Source: Candidatus Thorarchaeota archaeon (GTDB lineage Archaea > Asgardarchaeota > Thorarchaeia > Thorarchaeales > Thorarchaeaceae). Taken from it: a stretch of 64,000 nt of DNA. The DNA lies in assembly GCA_016839245.1 (NCBI GenBank), contig JAEOUN010000018.1, positions 15,985 through 79,984 of the forward strand, read 5' to 3'. Shown one piece after another: positions 1 to 8,791 of the stretch (position 1 is the stretch's first letter; the number at the start of each line of letters is the position of its first letter). The notes under the pieces are model-generated. The model worked only from the letters and a program-made list of their open reading frames with translations. It ran no database searches and was not told the origin of the DNA. The translations under genes were made by a program, and so were the position numbers.

Positions 1-420
1 AAAGGACAATCGCATGAGCTGACAATTCCGATCAAGAGAGATACGAGAAACCTCCTAATCGAATCAATTGGAGCATTTGAAGAATCACATTTTACATCTT
101 TTGGCTATAAGATGAGAAGGAGGGAGATTGAATGGGTTACAACGAGAGTTGCTGCTCGTGCAAAAACAGAGGTAAAAAAACCGAGTGCATATACTAAAAA
201 ATTGAAGGCTCAACCAATTGGCAAGAGAGAGGTTATCATCTCAAATGATGAGAAATGCATTGCAGATATCTATAGAAGAAATGACCTTGGTATCAAACAG
301 ATAATCAATGGTCCTTCAATCGTTGAGCAAGTTGATACTACTACATATATCCCAACAGGATGGAAATGTCAGCAGAAAAGCAACGGGGCGTTATGGCTAG
401 GGAGGCACGGGGATGATTGA
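1..420 (+). CDS. hyuA: Hydantoinase/5-oxoprolinase subunit A, C-terminal fragment
   Basis: This is the 3' end of a gene whose start lies outside the window. The frame is open from base 1 and ends at TGA 418-420. The first residues read KGQSHELTIP, followed about 25 residues later by FGY; this is the usual C-terminal pattern of HyuA/OplahA N-acyl ATPases ('GQ-x-E-L' then 'H..yGY'). The stretch GPSIVEQVDTTTYIPTGW, which precedes the terminus in this family, is also present. HyuA-type subunits open cyclic amides (hydantoin, 5-oxoproline) with ATP, in complex with HyuB. The stop overlaps the hyuB start by 8 bp, so the two are translationally coupled. The true substrate cannot be told from sequence. 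Confidence 0.85.
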   Translation, partial: KGQSHELTIPIKRDTRNLLIESIGAFEESHFTSFGYKMRRREIEWVTTRVAARAKTEVKKPSAYTKKLKAQPIGKREVIISNDEKCIADIYRRNDLGIKQIINGPSIVEQVDTTTYIPTGWKCQQKSNGALWLGRHGDD

Positions 421-2014
421 GGATCCAGTTACCTTCGAGGTAATTAAGAATGCACTTATCTCATGTGCTCGCGAGATGAGTCAGGCTCTACAAAGAACTG
501 CATTCAGTCCGAATATCAAAGAACGTAGGGACTGCAGTTGTGCACTATTTGATAGTGAGGGACAGTTAATCGCTCAGTCTAAAGATATTCCGGTTCATCT
601 CGGAGCAATGCCATTATCAGTTAAATCGTGTATAAAATACCTCGGAGAATATCTTGATAATGGAACAATGGCTCTTGTAAATGATCCATTTTCAGGAGGT
701 TCTCATCTTCCGGATCTTACCTTGGTTGCACCTGTTTATTTTAATGGCGAGAGAGTGGCATTTGCAGCAAACAGAGCACATCATGCTGACATAGGTGGAG
801 AAAGCCCAGGATCAATGCCAGGTCTATCTCTCTCAATTCATGATGAGGGAATCTTAATCGAACCCAGGATTATTGTACAGAAAGGACAATTACAAATGGA
901 GCGTATCAAAGATATCATAGATAGTACACGCACACCAGATGAGCGAGTTGGAGACCTCTCAGCTCAAGTTGCTGCAAACAATGTAGGAATAACACGATTG
1001 AAGCAAGTTGCGAGTATTCATGGATGGAATACAATACTGAAGACATTCTCGGAATTAAAGCTGTATTCTAAGGAGATAATAGAGAATAGACTTCAAAGCC
1101 TGAGTGGCAAATTTGGAAAGTTTACTGATTATCTGGAAAGTGATGGAGCAGGCAATTGGTATATCCCAATTTCAGTGTCTGTAACCATAAGAAATGGAAG
1201 AGTTATGGTAGACTTCACGGGCACATCTGATCAAGTTGCGGGAAATATTAATTGTCCAATTGCTTCAACCCTCTCAGCTGTGTACTATGTATTCATCACG
1301 CTATTTGGAAAAGATGTACCTACAAATGAGGGGTGTTGGAGTATTATTGATGTAATAGCTCCGGAAGGAAGCCTTTTGAATCCGAGGTATCCATCACCTG
1401 TTTCAGCAGGTAACGTGGAAACATCACAGAGAATTGTTGATGTAATTTTGGGTGCTTTGTCAGAGATTGTTCCAAATCTTGTCCCAGCCGCAAGCCAGGG
1501 TACGATGAATAATCTTACAATTGGAGGAGTAAATCCAAGGAATAATCAGGTATTTTCATTCTATGAAACAATTGGAGGAGGAGCGGGAGCAATCAGCGGA
1601 AAAGAAGGAATCAGTGGAATTCATACTCATATGACAAACACACTCAATACTCCAATAGAGTCGCTAGAATCTGAGTATCCCCTTCGAGTAAAGAAATATG
1701 CTATTCGAAGAGGAACAGGAGGTACTGGGAAGTGGAGAGGTGGAGATGGCATAGTGCGAGAGATTGAACTGCTAGCTGAAACTAGTACAGTTTCAATTCA
1801 ATCCGAACGAAGATTGATTGCTCCTTGGGGCTTAGCTGGGGGATTAAGTGGTTCAAAGGGAAGGAACATAGTAATCTATGAAGACAAAGAACATAGATTA
1901 CAATCAAAAACGACTATTGTTGTTCCTAAAGGTGCAATTATCAGTATTGAAACGCCAGGAGGAGGTGGATGGGGTCCACCTCAATCTGAAGGAAAACAAG
2001 ACACTAGACTTTGA
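413..2014 (+). CDS. hyuB: Hydantoinase/5-oxoprolinase subunit B
   Basis: 533 residues, normal for HyuB. It opens MIEDPVTFEVIKNAL, the characteristic family start (D-P-[VI]-T-xEVI). Other family signatures are ALFDSEGQLIAQ, HLGAMP, NDPFSGGSHLPD and a Gly-rich end, ETPGGGGWG. It forms the second subunit of an ATP-dependent cyclic amide hydrolase with the upstream gene, whose stop it overlaps (413-420). It ends convergently against the next gene with an 11-bp overlap of the coding frames (2004-2014). Whether it acts on 5-oxoproline, hydantoins or N-methylhydantoin is not decidable here. Acetophenone/acetone carboxylase subunits are related alternatives. Confidence 0.9.
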   Translation: MIEDPVTFEVIKNALISCAREMSQALQRTAFSPNIKERRDCSCALFDSEGQLIAQSKDIPVHLGAMPLSVKSCIKYLGEYLDNGTMALVNDPFSGGSHLPDLTLVAPVYFNGERVAFAANRAHHADIGGESPGSMPGLSLSIHDEGILIEPRIIVQKGQLQMERIKDIIDSTRTPDERVGDLSAQVAANNVGITRLKQVASIHGWNTILKTFSELKLYSKEIIENRLQSLSGKFGKFTDYLESDGAGNWYIPISVSVTIRNGRVMVDFTGTSDQVAGNINCPIASTLSAVYYVFITLFGKDVPTNEGCWSIIDVIAPEGSLLNPRYPSPVSAGNVETSQRIVDVILGALSEIVPNLVPAASQGTMNNLTIGGVNPRNNQVFSFYETIGGGAGAISGKEGISGIHTHMTNTLNTPIESLESEYPLRVKKYAIRRGTGGTGKWRGGDGIVREIELLAETSTVSIQSERRLIAPWGLAGGLSGSKGRNIVIYEDKEHRLQSKTTIVVPKGAIISIETPGGGGWGPPQSEGKQDTRL

Positions 2015-2762
2015 TAGACACTGTGCTGTTGATTCCATTTATTTTTATTACCTGTTTTTTGGCTCCCGCCGAGATTGATACATAGTAGACTGGAACATAA
2101 TAGCCCTCTAATTTCGAAAATGTAAGAATGTGTGAACTTACTCTCTTAGCATCAGATGGTTTTTGGCCAGCCATTTTTGCTACTGCTTTCACTACTTTAT
2201 CGAGACTGTTGTATGTGCCAGGTCCAATTGAGCTATTCTTCAACCATGCCGCAGTTGCTGTCTTTTTTCCTGCTCCTTTTAGTATGGGTTCTATTGCCTT
2301 TGCAGGACCTCCAGTTGCTCCATCCAGGACCATTCCATCAGTGCGTTTAATCTCAAACAATTCAACGAGATCCAATTGGATTGACTGCCCAGGAACATCT
2401 TTACCTTTCTTGGGAACCAATACATCTTTTCCAGCAAGAACTCCTTTAACTTGTTCATTCACTCCGATCTCTTGAGGTCGGATTCTAAGAAATGAGAGTT
2501 CCAATGTCGCATCATAAATGCAATAGAAATCATATTTGAGTGATGGTTTCCCAGCTGTGATATTTCCTGCAGGAACCCCGAGAATATCAGCACCCTCAGT
2601 TACCGCAATTTTAGCTGCTTTTCCAGAATCGACTTTTTCTGAAAAATAATACAGCTTCTTACTTTTCTCAACAATCTTCATCTTAGTATCTGTACCGGCC
2701 AATTTGAAGAGTGTTGGTGACAGAGTGACTTTCTTTTTTGTTGCTGCTTTCTTCTTAGCCAT
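2004..2762 (-). CDS. Hypothetical protein with Lys-rich N-terminus
   Basis: 252 residues; I do not recognise the family. The first twelve residues (MAKKKAATKKKV) are strongly basic, suggesting a nucleic-acid or ribosome contact. The rest alternates short hydrophobic beta-like strands and loops, and the C-terminus is KINGINSTVSIKV. No membrane segment, cysteine motif or known catalytic signature is visible. It lies 63 bp downstream of gltX on the same strand, so it may share that transcript. The start is the only ATG that includes the basic N-terminus. It is a real gene by length, codon composition and position between two recognised genes. Confidence 0.6.
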   Translation of the reverse strand: MAKKKAATKKKVTLSPTLFKLAGTDTKMKIVEKSKKLYYFSEKVDSGKAAKIAVTEGADILGVPAGNITAGKPSLKYDFYCIYDATLELSFLRIRPQEIGVNEQVKGVLAGKDVLVPKKGKDVPGQSIQLDLVELFEIKRTDGMVLDGATGGPAKAIEPILKGAGKKTATAAWLKNSSIGPGTYNSLDKVVKAVAKMAGQKPSDAKRVSSHILTFSKLEGYYVPVYYVSISAGAKKQVIKINGINSTVSIKV

Positions 2763-2825
2763 AATGCTATCGCCAAAATGCTAATGTCATTTCTACTATA
2801 TGTTCTCTTTGGCTCTACAATTCAG

Positions 2826-4571
2826 TCACTTATGTGCAAAGGAAACCTTGATTGGATCACCAGTTTTGTTGATTTTGGCAAAGCCAACTCGCTCAAATTG
2901 AAGAAAAGTGCCTTCGGGGAGTTTACTCATACCGGACTCAGCAAGACCTCGTACAATACTACCATCTATCTGAGTTAGCTCTACTGGAACAGATCCCTCT
3001 TTTGGAATCCAATGAATTATAGGACCGCCTACAGACCGCACTTCCTCAACATCATAGCTTTCAAGTTTCAGTGCTTTTGGTTGTTTTGTTTCAAGGGTGA
3101 AATTTGCAAAGTCCTTTAATCTAAAGAGTACTCCTTTCTTCAAGTTTTTAATATCAGATTTTTGAAGCCCAACTTCTAGCTTGCCATCAATCAGATGTAA
3201 AGGTATTTTTCTAACTCCGCGCTCAGGATAATCTGGATGTACTGGCACTTCAGCATACTCACGAGTATTGCCCTCAACTCTGACCCATTCAGGATTCTCA
3301 ACAAAAAACACGCGAGGTGCATCAGCATCTCTGATTTTCCTATTCTCTGCATAGACAGATTTCATAGAGATCGAAATATCAACAATACTGAGACCTAAAT
3401 CAAGCAGGACCTTTCGTAGAGCATCAGGATCAATCCCTCGTTTCTCAAGAGACTGGAGGCTCCATGTTCGCGGATCATCCCATCCTGTGTAAATTCCTTC
3501 TCGAACTTCCTTACTAGATTTGCTTTTGCTAAAAGTAGCATCTTGGAATTTAAGCCGACCATAATATATGAGTTCAGGATTTTGCCAACCATAGAGATTC
3601 CAGATAAATTGCTCTATCTTACCTTCTTTAACAAGATCCTTTCCTCGAATAATATGAGAAATTCCTAGCTCATGATCATCAATACCCCATGAGAACTCAA
3701 GTAATGGCCATACTCTATATTTTGATCCAACTCTTGGATGATCGGTTTCAGAGATACGTAATATTACATGATCTCGCATTGCTGGATCAGGATCAGTCAT
3801 ACCAGTTTTCAATCGTACGGCAGCAGCTCTCTCGGGATATGTTCCATCCAACATTTTCTCCCAACGAGCTAAATTATCTTCAACCGGTAAACCACGACAT
3901 GCGCAAGGGATTCCTTTTGTCTTGTGTTGGGTTCTCCAAACCTCCGCATCACAGTCACAGACATATGCATTCCCTCTTTTGATGAGATCAACTGCATATT
4001 TGTAAAACAGATCAAGTCTATCAGATTTGTAGACAGTTTTGTGATATTTAACACCGAGATAATCAAGACCTTCTGTGATGAGGTTAAAAGCATCAGATTC
4101 AACAATTTTCTCAGTTGAACCGATTGTATCATCAAAGACGAGGATAAGCTCACCGTTGTATCTCTTGACATAGTAATCATTTAAAATAACCATTCGAGCA
4201 TTGCCTATATGGAGTGGACCAGATGGAAATGGCGCTAGTCGCATCACTATCTTTGACCATTTGTCTGCATTTGGTAGGTCCGGTAATTCCTTCTCTTCTG
4301 GTGTTTCTACAGTTTTTTGTTCAACCAATAGCTCAGGAGCAATCTTCTTCAGTTCAGAGATTTGATTATCAAGTGACAACTTTCCTACTTCATCTACGAT
4401 CTTCTCTACGATTGTCTTAATCTCAGCTGCTTTGGATCTAAGTTCAGCTCGTGTTCCAAGTAAGGCACCCATAACAGATTTCACATCAGGTTTTCCATCA
4501 TATTTGACAGCATTATCAAGTACCATTTTTCGAATTTCAATCTCTAAATCATCCAAATAGATCAGCTCCAT
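2826..4571 (-). CDS. gltX: Glutamyl-tRNA synthetase, archaeal/eukaryotic type
   Basis: 581 residues, the usual size of the non-bacterial GluRS/GlnRS branch. It charges tRNA-Glu in the cytoplasm. The N-terminal ~100 residues form the helical domain typical of archaeal GluRS. The class I HIGH motif reads PFPSGPLHIGNARM, followed by FDDTIGSTEK. The adenylate-binding KMSKS loop appears as ATFSKSKSSKE. After it, the C-terminal half is the all-beta anticodon-binding region (for example VPVELTQIDGS). It has a divergent upstream region of 135 bp shared with the small zinc protein. Confidence 0.95.
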   Translation of the reverse strand: MELIYLDDLEIEIRKMVLDNAVKYDGKPDVKSVMGALLGTRAELRSKAAEIKTIVEKIVDEVGKLSLDNQISELKKIAPELLVEQKTVETPEEKELPDLPNADKWSKIVMRLAPFPSGPLHIGNARMVILNDYYVKRYNGELILVFDDTIGSTEKIVESDAFNLITEGLDYLGVKYHKTVYKSDRLDLFYKYAVDLIKRGNAYVCDCDAEVWRTQHKTKGIPCACRGLPVEDNLARWEKMLDGTYPERAAAVRLKTGMTDPDPAMRDHVILRISETDHPRVGSKYRVWPLLEFSWGIDDHELGISHIIRGKDLVKEGKIEQFIWNLYGWQNPELIYYGRLKFQDATFSKSKSSKEVREGIYTGWDDPRTWSLQSLEKRGIDPDALRKVLLDLGLSIVDISISMKSVYAENRKIRDADAPRVFFVENPEWVRVEGNTREYAEVPVHPDYPERGVRKIPLHLIDGKLEVGLQKSDIKNLKKGVLFRLKDFANFTLETKQPKALKLESYDVEEVRSVGGPIIHWIPKEGSVPVELTQIDGSIVRGLAESGMSKLPEGTFLQFERVGFAKINKTGDPIKVSFAHK

Positions 4572-4706
4572 AGAAAGAGAACTCTAATTTCATTTAACTT
4601 TGACTAGAAAATGAATATTATGAAATGTACCTGAAAATATTACCTCACGGAGACGCTTATTTAGATTATTTCTCGAATTTATCATAGTAAAAACATCTCG
4701 GGTGCA

Positions 4707-5048
4707 TTGATCGTGTCTGAGTTGAAGTGTTGTAAACGATGTGGTGCATATCTCACCTGTGATCACAAAGGCGAATGTTGTGTAGAGTGCGAATACTTTG
4801 ATCCTGTAGACATAGTATGCATGGCAGGACCAGAAAGGAAACCGACTAGTCCACAGAAACCTAAGATGGAAGAAAATGACGGCGAAATTGACCCAGCCAC
4901 ATTTCTGTTTGAAGATGATGATGAAGATGAGGATTTGAGTGACCTTCCTCCTGAACGCGATTCTGATGAAGATGACGATGACGACGATGATTTTGACGAG
5001 GATGATGATGACTTCGACCTTGAAGATGATGATGATGATGAGTGGTAA
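4707..5048 (+). CDS. Small zinc-binding protein with Asp/Glu-rich tail
   Basis: 113 residues starting with TTG at 4707; GTG 4713 and TTG 4722 are alternatives and no ATG is available before the cysteines. The N-terminal 40 residues carry CKRCGAYLTC, HKGECCVECEYF and VC, enough Cys/His for one or two zinc sites. The last ~55 residues are an almost pure Asp/Glu run ending DDDDDEW. This architecture (zinc knuckle plus disordered acidic tail) suits a protein that binds basic partners such as histone-like or ribosomal proteins, but that is inference. It is transcribed divergently from gltX. The family is not recognised. Confidence 0.7.
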   Translation: MIVSELKCCKRCGAYLTCDHKGECCVECEYFDPVDIVCMAGPERKPTSPQKPKMEENDGEIDPATFLFEDDDEDEDLSDLPPERDSDEDDDDDDDFDEDDDDFDLEDDDDDEW

Positions 5049-5061
5049 ATTTATCTACCAA

Positions 5062-5859
5062 TCATATCAAAATATAGTAGAAGTATAATCCAAAGAGAGC
5101 TGATGCCAGTATCAATAAAACAGTTGCATTAATCACTAGATAGTGACGGGCATATTTCTTGGATATCCTAATTGGACCCAACGGCTTTAATCCAGTAGGA
5201 GCTCTAGTTTCTGAGTCGACAGCAATCCACATTATTTCCAACGGATTAGCGTCACTCGGAAAGATATCAAGATATAGATGAGAAGCATAACCGAGAAGAA
5301 ATAATGCAGTTACGTAGTATTCAATCTCTGCTCCACTGCTGAGGTCAACGGGAATTATTGAAGAACTAGCGGATAGTATTCTTGTCGCTACATTTAGCAA
5401 AGTTGCAAGAGTAATGAAAAGGGGAAGAATTACTGAATGAAAGATAATGTTCCTATGTCTTTGAATACCTAAAAAGGGAATGTCCCAATCTGGCATTAAG
5501 GCACCAGTTACAGTAATCAATGCTCCAATGAAAATTGAGATGTTACCAATAATTGGTATCATCGTATACCATTGATAGATTATTGTTCCAGCTAATGAAC
5601 CAATACAAAATGTGATGAAGAACATAGCACTTATTGCACTTCTATTACTACTAGTACGTGCCTGCATGTTCTTGTTTGGTGCCTTGTAGTATAGAAGAGG
5701 TACTGCAACAAGACTGACTGAAAGTCCCCCAATGAGATAGAATTGGAGTAATTCGTAGAGTGTCCCCAGATCGGATTGCCATACACTAAAGACATAGATT
5801 AACGAATAGAGACCTACAAAGAGAGCAAAGGCAAAAACCATATGTGAAACTCGATTCAT
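5062..5859 (-). CDS. Multi-pass membrane protein, possible YdjM/DUF457-like metal hydrolase
   Basis: 265 residues with about six hydrophobic segments. In the middle it has GALMPDWDIP then RHRNIIFHS and later GYASHLYLDIF. The set 'PDxD ... HRxxxHS ... GxxSHLxLD' is the metal-ligand pattern of the YdjM/DUF457 membrane-bound hydrolases, though here the order is partly degenerate. The C-terminal TM follows a soluble stretch containing ETRAPTGLKPLGP. It ends 13 bp after the acidic-tail gene, convergently. The function within the family (phospholipase-like or DNA-damage-induced) is unsettled. Confidence 0.55.
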   Translation of the reverse strand: MNRVSHMVFAFALFVGLYSLIYVFSVWQSDLGTLYELLQFYLIGGLSVSLVAVPLLYYKAPNKNMQARTSSNRSAISAMFFITFCIGSLAGTIIYQWYTMIPIIGNISIFIGALITVTGALMPDWDIPFLGIQRHRNIIFHSVILPLFITLATLLNVATRILSASSSIIPVDLSSGAEIEYYVTALFLLGYASHLYLDIFPSDANPLEIMWIAVDSETRAPTGLKPLGPIRISKKYARHYLVINATVLLILASALFGLYFYYILI

Positions 5860-5912
5860 TCTTCAAACCCCTGTTCATAGAGAGTCAACTAGACCAATAA
5901 AATGATTGCGAC

Positions 5913-8246
5913 TTATTTCTTTCCCCCGATTAATCCAGGGAAGAAATATTGAGTGCTTTTTGAATAGCTTCGCTGTTCCTTAGCAACACCATTAGCAATT
6001 AGAAGGTTCAATGCATTACGTACTCGTTCTTCAGTCCACCCCAGACCAATCACAATTTCCTCTATTGTTAGTTTCCCATCATTTTGAGCAGCCAAATCCA
6101 GAATGTGTTGAGGATCGTCAGTAAGCGCCACAGGAACAAATTCAACAAGAAGAGTACCACTCCCTAAAGGTGAGAGACCCTGAATCAGTCCTTCATTTGC
6201 CATATCGTTGATTATGTCTTGAATTTCCTCAGATCCAGTGCTCCAACCAAGATTGTCTAATCTTACTAGCAATTCTGAAAAAAGCATTATGCCACCAAAT
6301 TTCTTCGATTCTTCAGCTGTCCTCAAGATATCTCTTCTTAGACCATCGACTCGATCATCCCGTTTTAGAAAACGCTTTACCATCCCAGTCTTTACCTTTG
6401 CTTCAGTTATCCAAGCTTCGGGCTCATACCCTAATTCGGTAAGGAGTTCATGTAATGCATTCCTATATGCAGGAATGCCTAATAGGGTTACACCCTGTTT
6501 TTCAAATGCATTCCAAAGTCGTTCACGAATCATATCCAGACGCCTTGCCCGTTCAACAAGCTCGTCTAGTTGCAAAGCAAGCTGTTCTTCATGCGAGAGC
6601 GGTGTCAATGTTATTGGAATGACAACATCATCGGTGGAGGTGAGGGAGAACTCTACAGGTTTTTCAATATAGCCTACAGCTCGCACAACACCTTCATAAT
6701 CACTCCTTGGGAGACTAACGCTTGCAATTCCTAGACTATCAGATTCAAGAGTCAATGCTCCGATTTCTAATTTGGCACCAATAATGGGATTACCTGCATC
6801 ATCATAAAAATGAATTTTTACAGAGCACATCGTTTCATCTGTAGTCGTAGATGTGATTGCACGACGGCGTCTACTTTTTGATTTAGTTTCAGGGATAGAC
6901 ATCAATATCTTTTCAAGTTCTTCCAAAAAGGGGCGTTTTACTAGTGCATCGCCAAGCAATGATTCAGCTCCAGAATGAATGGCTTGTCGCGCCTTCGAAT
7001 CTGCTAGAAGATTGTTGTCTTGAGATGAATCTCGGATGAACTTTCGAAAAGTAACATCATCATTCGCACGTTCCTTAATTATTGATGAGAGACCTTCTAT
7101 AGCCCTAGAGGAGGTTTCAAACACATCAACATAATCACGACGACGACTAATATGTTCGCCATTTACAATAAGGTGCAATAATGGATGTACTTCAATCTGT
7201 AATTGATCCTTTCTGGAATACCCAATAATGAAGAATGGTAACATAATTGCTGTTTTGCGTTTTCCTGATTCATCTACCCTTGCTTGTACAGACATATCGG
7301 TTAATGCACTTAATTGATTTCGTACTTGTTTAATTACAGTATTCGACTCAGCCACAAGTTCATCCCAATTGATTGAGAGATTTTGTATCTCATCTTCTAA
7401 TGAAGATACAATCTCAGACTGCTTCTGTAGGTCTCTTTCAAGAGCACTTTTTCGAGCATTTAGAGTCTTGTCAAGTTCTGCCAAACGAACACTCCTATCT
7501 GATGATTTTCCTACGGCTATTTTATATCGCTCAGATTCCAAATTCTCAATCTGTTTTTTCAATGACTCAACTCGTTGATCCAATCGAGAGATTACTGGAA
7601 CAGCAGATTTCTTGTGAGAATTCAGAAGAGAATCAATCTTGGGATGAAGTATTTCTAGAATCTCAGTCAGTCCTTCTTCGAGAGAGAATAATGAAACTGA
7701 TGTAGATTGTAACACCTTTATTGAATGATCAAAATCAGATTTATTAATGAGACCCGAAAGCGAAATAGAATAATCTTCGAGATTTTGATGAGTTGGTCTA
7801 TCGAATATTTTTGAGATTCCTCTAGCAACCAATCCTGAGAACAAACCAACAACTGTTGTTGATGGTGAGTCAAGATATCTCTTCATCTCGGTCTTAATAT
7901 CTTGGATGCACTTGATTAGCGATTCAGGAGTTTTTGCTGTTTCAAGTTTGTCTTTAATTTTCGCAAGATTGATTGATTTGACTTCCTGAATTACCTCAGA
8001 GGTTAATCCTAATTGCTCAATGAGAAAGTATCGATTAGCCTCATGTGATGGAATTACAACAACGGGAAGATAACTCTTTAAAATAAACTCCAGATCTCTG
8101 CCGTCTCTATGTTCCATTGCCCGAAAGACCATTGAAGCAAGAACATAATCCTCTGGAACAGCTTGCTCCATATTTTGACCGCCTGCTAACTGTAGCTTTC
8201 TTGTGGCAGTGACAGGTACAATGATATTATAGCGGTCAAGATCCAT
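5913..8246 (-). CDS. ESCRT-II EAP30-domain (Vps22/36-like) protein with long coiled-coil and Ig-like extension
   Basis: 777 residues. Residues about 550-777 match the EAP30 fold of eukaryotic Vps22: helical RERLWNAFEKQG and FGGIMLFSELLVRL, then two winged helices with VEFVPVAL, ILDLAAQNDG, GLGWTEERVRNAL and the closing YFFPGLI. Human Vps22 has the same order (SVPAEL, LQLAEKNG, LKWETERARQVL, YWLPALF; from memory). Upstream are an Ig/carboxypeptidase-regulatory-like beta domain (~473-548), a basic hinge KSRRRR, a domain with IIGYSRKDQ (~330-450), a coiled coil (~220-317) and an unrecognised ~210-residue N-terminus. ESCRT-II bridges ubiquitinated cargo and ESCRT-III on membranes. Known EAP30 subunits are about 250-400 residues, so the extension is unusual. 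It is divergent from a zinc-finger/longin/GTPase operon. Confidence 0.75.
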   Translation of the reverse strand: MDLDRYNIIVPVTATRKLQLAGGQNMEQAVPEDYVLASMVFRAMEHRDGRDLEFILKSYLPVVVIPSHEANRYFLIEQLGLTSEVIQEVKSINLAKIKDKLETAKTPESLIKCIQDIKTEMKRYLDSPSTTVVGLFSGLVARGISKIFDRPTHQNLEDYSISLSGLINKSDFDHSIKVLQSTSVSLFSLEEGLTEILEILHPKIDSLLNSHKKSAVPVISRLDQRVESLKKQIENLESERYKIAVGKSSDRSVRLAELDKTLNARKSALERDLQKQSEIVSSLEDEIQNLSINWDELVAESNTVIKQVRNQLSALTDMSVQARVDESGKRKTAIMLPFFIIGYSRKDQLQIEVHPLLHLIVNGEHISRRRDYVDVFETSSRAIEGLSSIIKERANDDVTFRKFIRDSSQDNNLLADSKARQAIHSGAESLLGDALVKRPFLEELEKILMSIPETKSKSRRRRAITSTTTDETMCSVKIHFYDDAGNPIIGAKLEIGALTLESDSLGIASVSLPRSDYEGVVRAVGYIEKPVEFSLTSTDDVVIPITLTPLSHEEQLALQLDELVERARRLDMIRERLWNAFEKQGVTLLGIPAYRNALHELLTELGYEPEAWITEAKVKTGMVKRFLKRDDRVDGLRRDILRTAEESKKFGGIMLFSELLVRLDNLGWSTGSEEIQDIINDMANEGLIQGLSPLGSGTLLVEFVPVALTDDPQHILDLAAQNDGKLTIEEIVIGLGWTEERVRNALNLLIANGVAKEQRSYSKSTQYFFPGLIGGKK

Positions 8247-8252
8247 ATGAAT

Positions 8253-8276
8253 TTCCCATAATTGAGGTTATGGGAA
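8253..8276. promoter_or_regulatory. 9-bp inverted repeat between divergent genes
   Basis: TTCCCATAA, a 6-bp spacer (ttgagg) and TTATGGGAA form a perfect dyad. It sits 7 bp upstream of the ESCRT-II-like start codon (8246) and 43 bp upstream of the divergent zinc-protein start (8319). The position and 15-bp half-site spacing fit a dimeric repressor operator that could control both directions. As RNA it would also be a 5' hairpin on the ESCRT-II side. Confidence 0.5.
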
Positions 8277-8291
8277 TGCTTTTCATACTTT

Positions 8292-8300
8292 CTTATATAG
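8292..8300 (+). promoter_or_regulatory. TATA box giving a leaderless transcript
   Basis: The sequence CTTATATAG lies about 23 bp upstream of the ATG at 8319. The archaeal TATA-to-start-site distance is about 25 bp, so transcription should begin at or within a base or two of the ATG; no Shine-Dalgarno is present. This is direct reading plus the known spacing rule. Confidence 0.55.
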
Positions 8301-8318
8301 TAGTAAATTAGCGCCTAT

Positions 8319-8690
8319 ATGGAATGGATTGAACAGATGACAAGAGGTTCTTCTGAGATACTACCAATTTGCCCATATTGTGGTCATTACAAGGGGATTG
8401 GAGATTGCCAGAATCCTGATTGCCATAGAATATATCACGATTCTCGAATTTCTGCAAAAGATACAGAGTGTGTCATATGTTCATCTGAGGGAGCTGTTTC
8501 ATGTTCAGTCTGTAACCACATGTATTGCAACGAACATTCTGAAGGGATGAATCAAACAAAGATTACCACTATTGATCAGCATATTGGAACCTGTATAATA
8601 TGTGGAAAATTTGTCTGTGAACAATGTTGGATTTTTAATAAAGAGGGAAAAATTACCTGTTTGATACATGTAAGTCCAAGAATTGGATGA
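8319..8690 (+). CDS. Small multi-zinc protein, RING/B-box-like
   Basis: 123 residues with 15 Cys and several His arranged as CPYCGHYKGIGDC, CHRIYH, CVICSS, CSVCNHMYCNEH, CIICGKFVCEQC and C.IH. The central CVIC...CSVC.HMYC.EH...C.IC pattern is what a cross-brace (RING, B-box or FYVE-like) zinc module looks like, with a second knuckle before it. No helical or membrane region remains. Its place, divergent from an ESCRT-II-like gene and upstream of longin/GTPase genes, would fit a membrane or ubiquitin adaptor, but no ubiquitin-ligase activity can be claimed. The transcript is predicted leaderless. Confidence 0.7.
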   Translation: MEWIEQMTRGSSEILPICPYCGHYKGIGDCQNPDCHRIYHDSRISAKDTECVICSSEGAVSCSVCNHMYCNEHSEGMNQTKITTIDQHIGTCIICGKFVCEQCWIFNKEGKITCLIHVSPRIG

Positions 8691-8791
8691 TGAATGAACA
8701 ATAATGAGACCTTGAATCAATTTTCCACTGAGGGACTACATGAGAGTCAAACATTTATGGGGTTAGTGTGATTTGCAATGTGGGACGCAAT

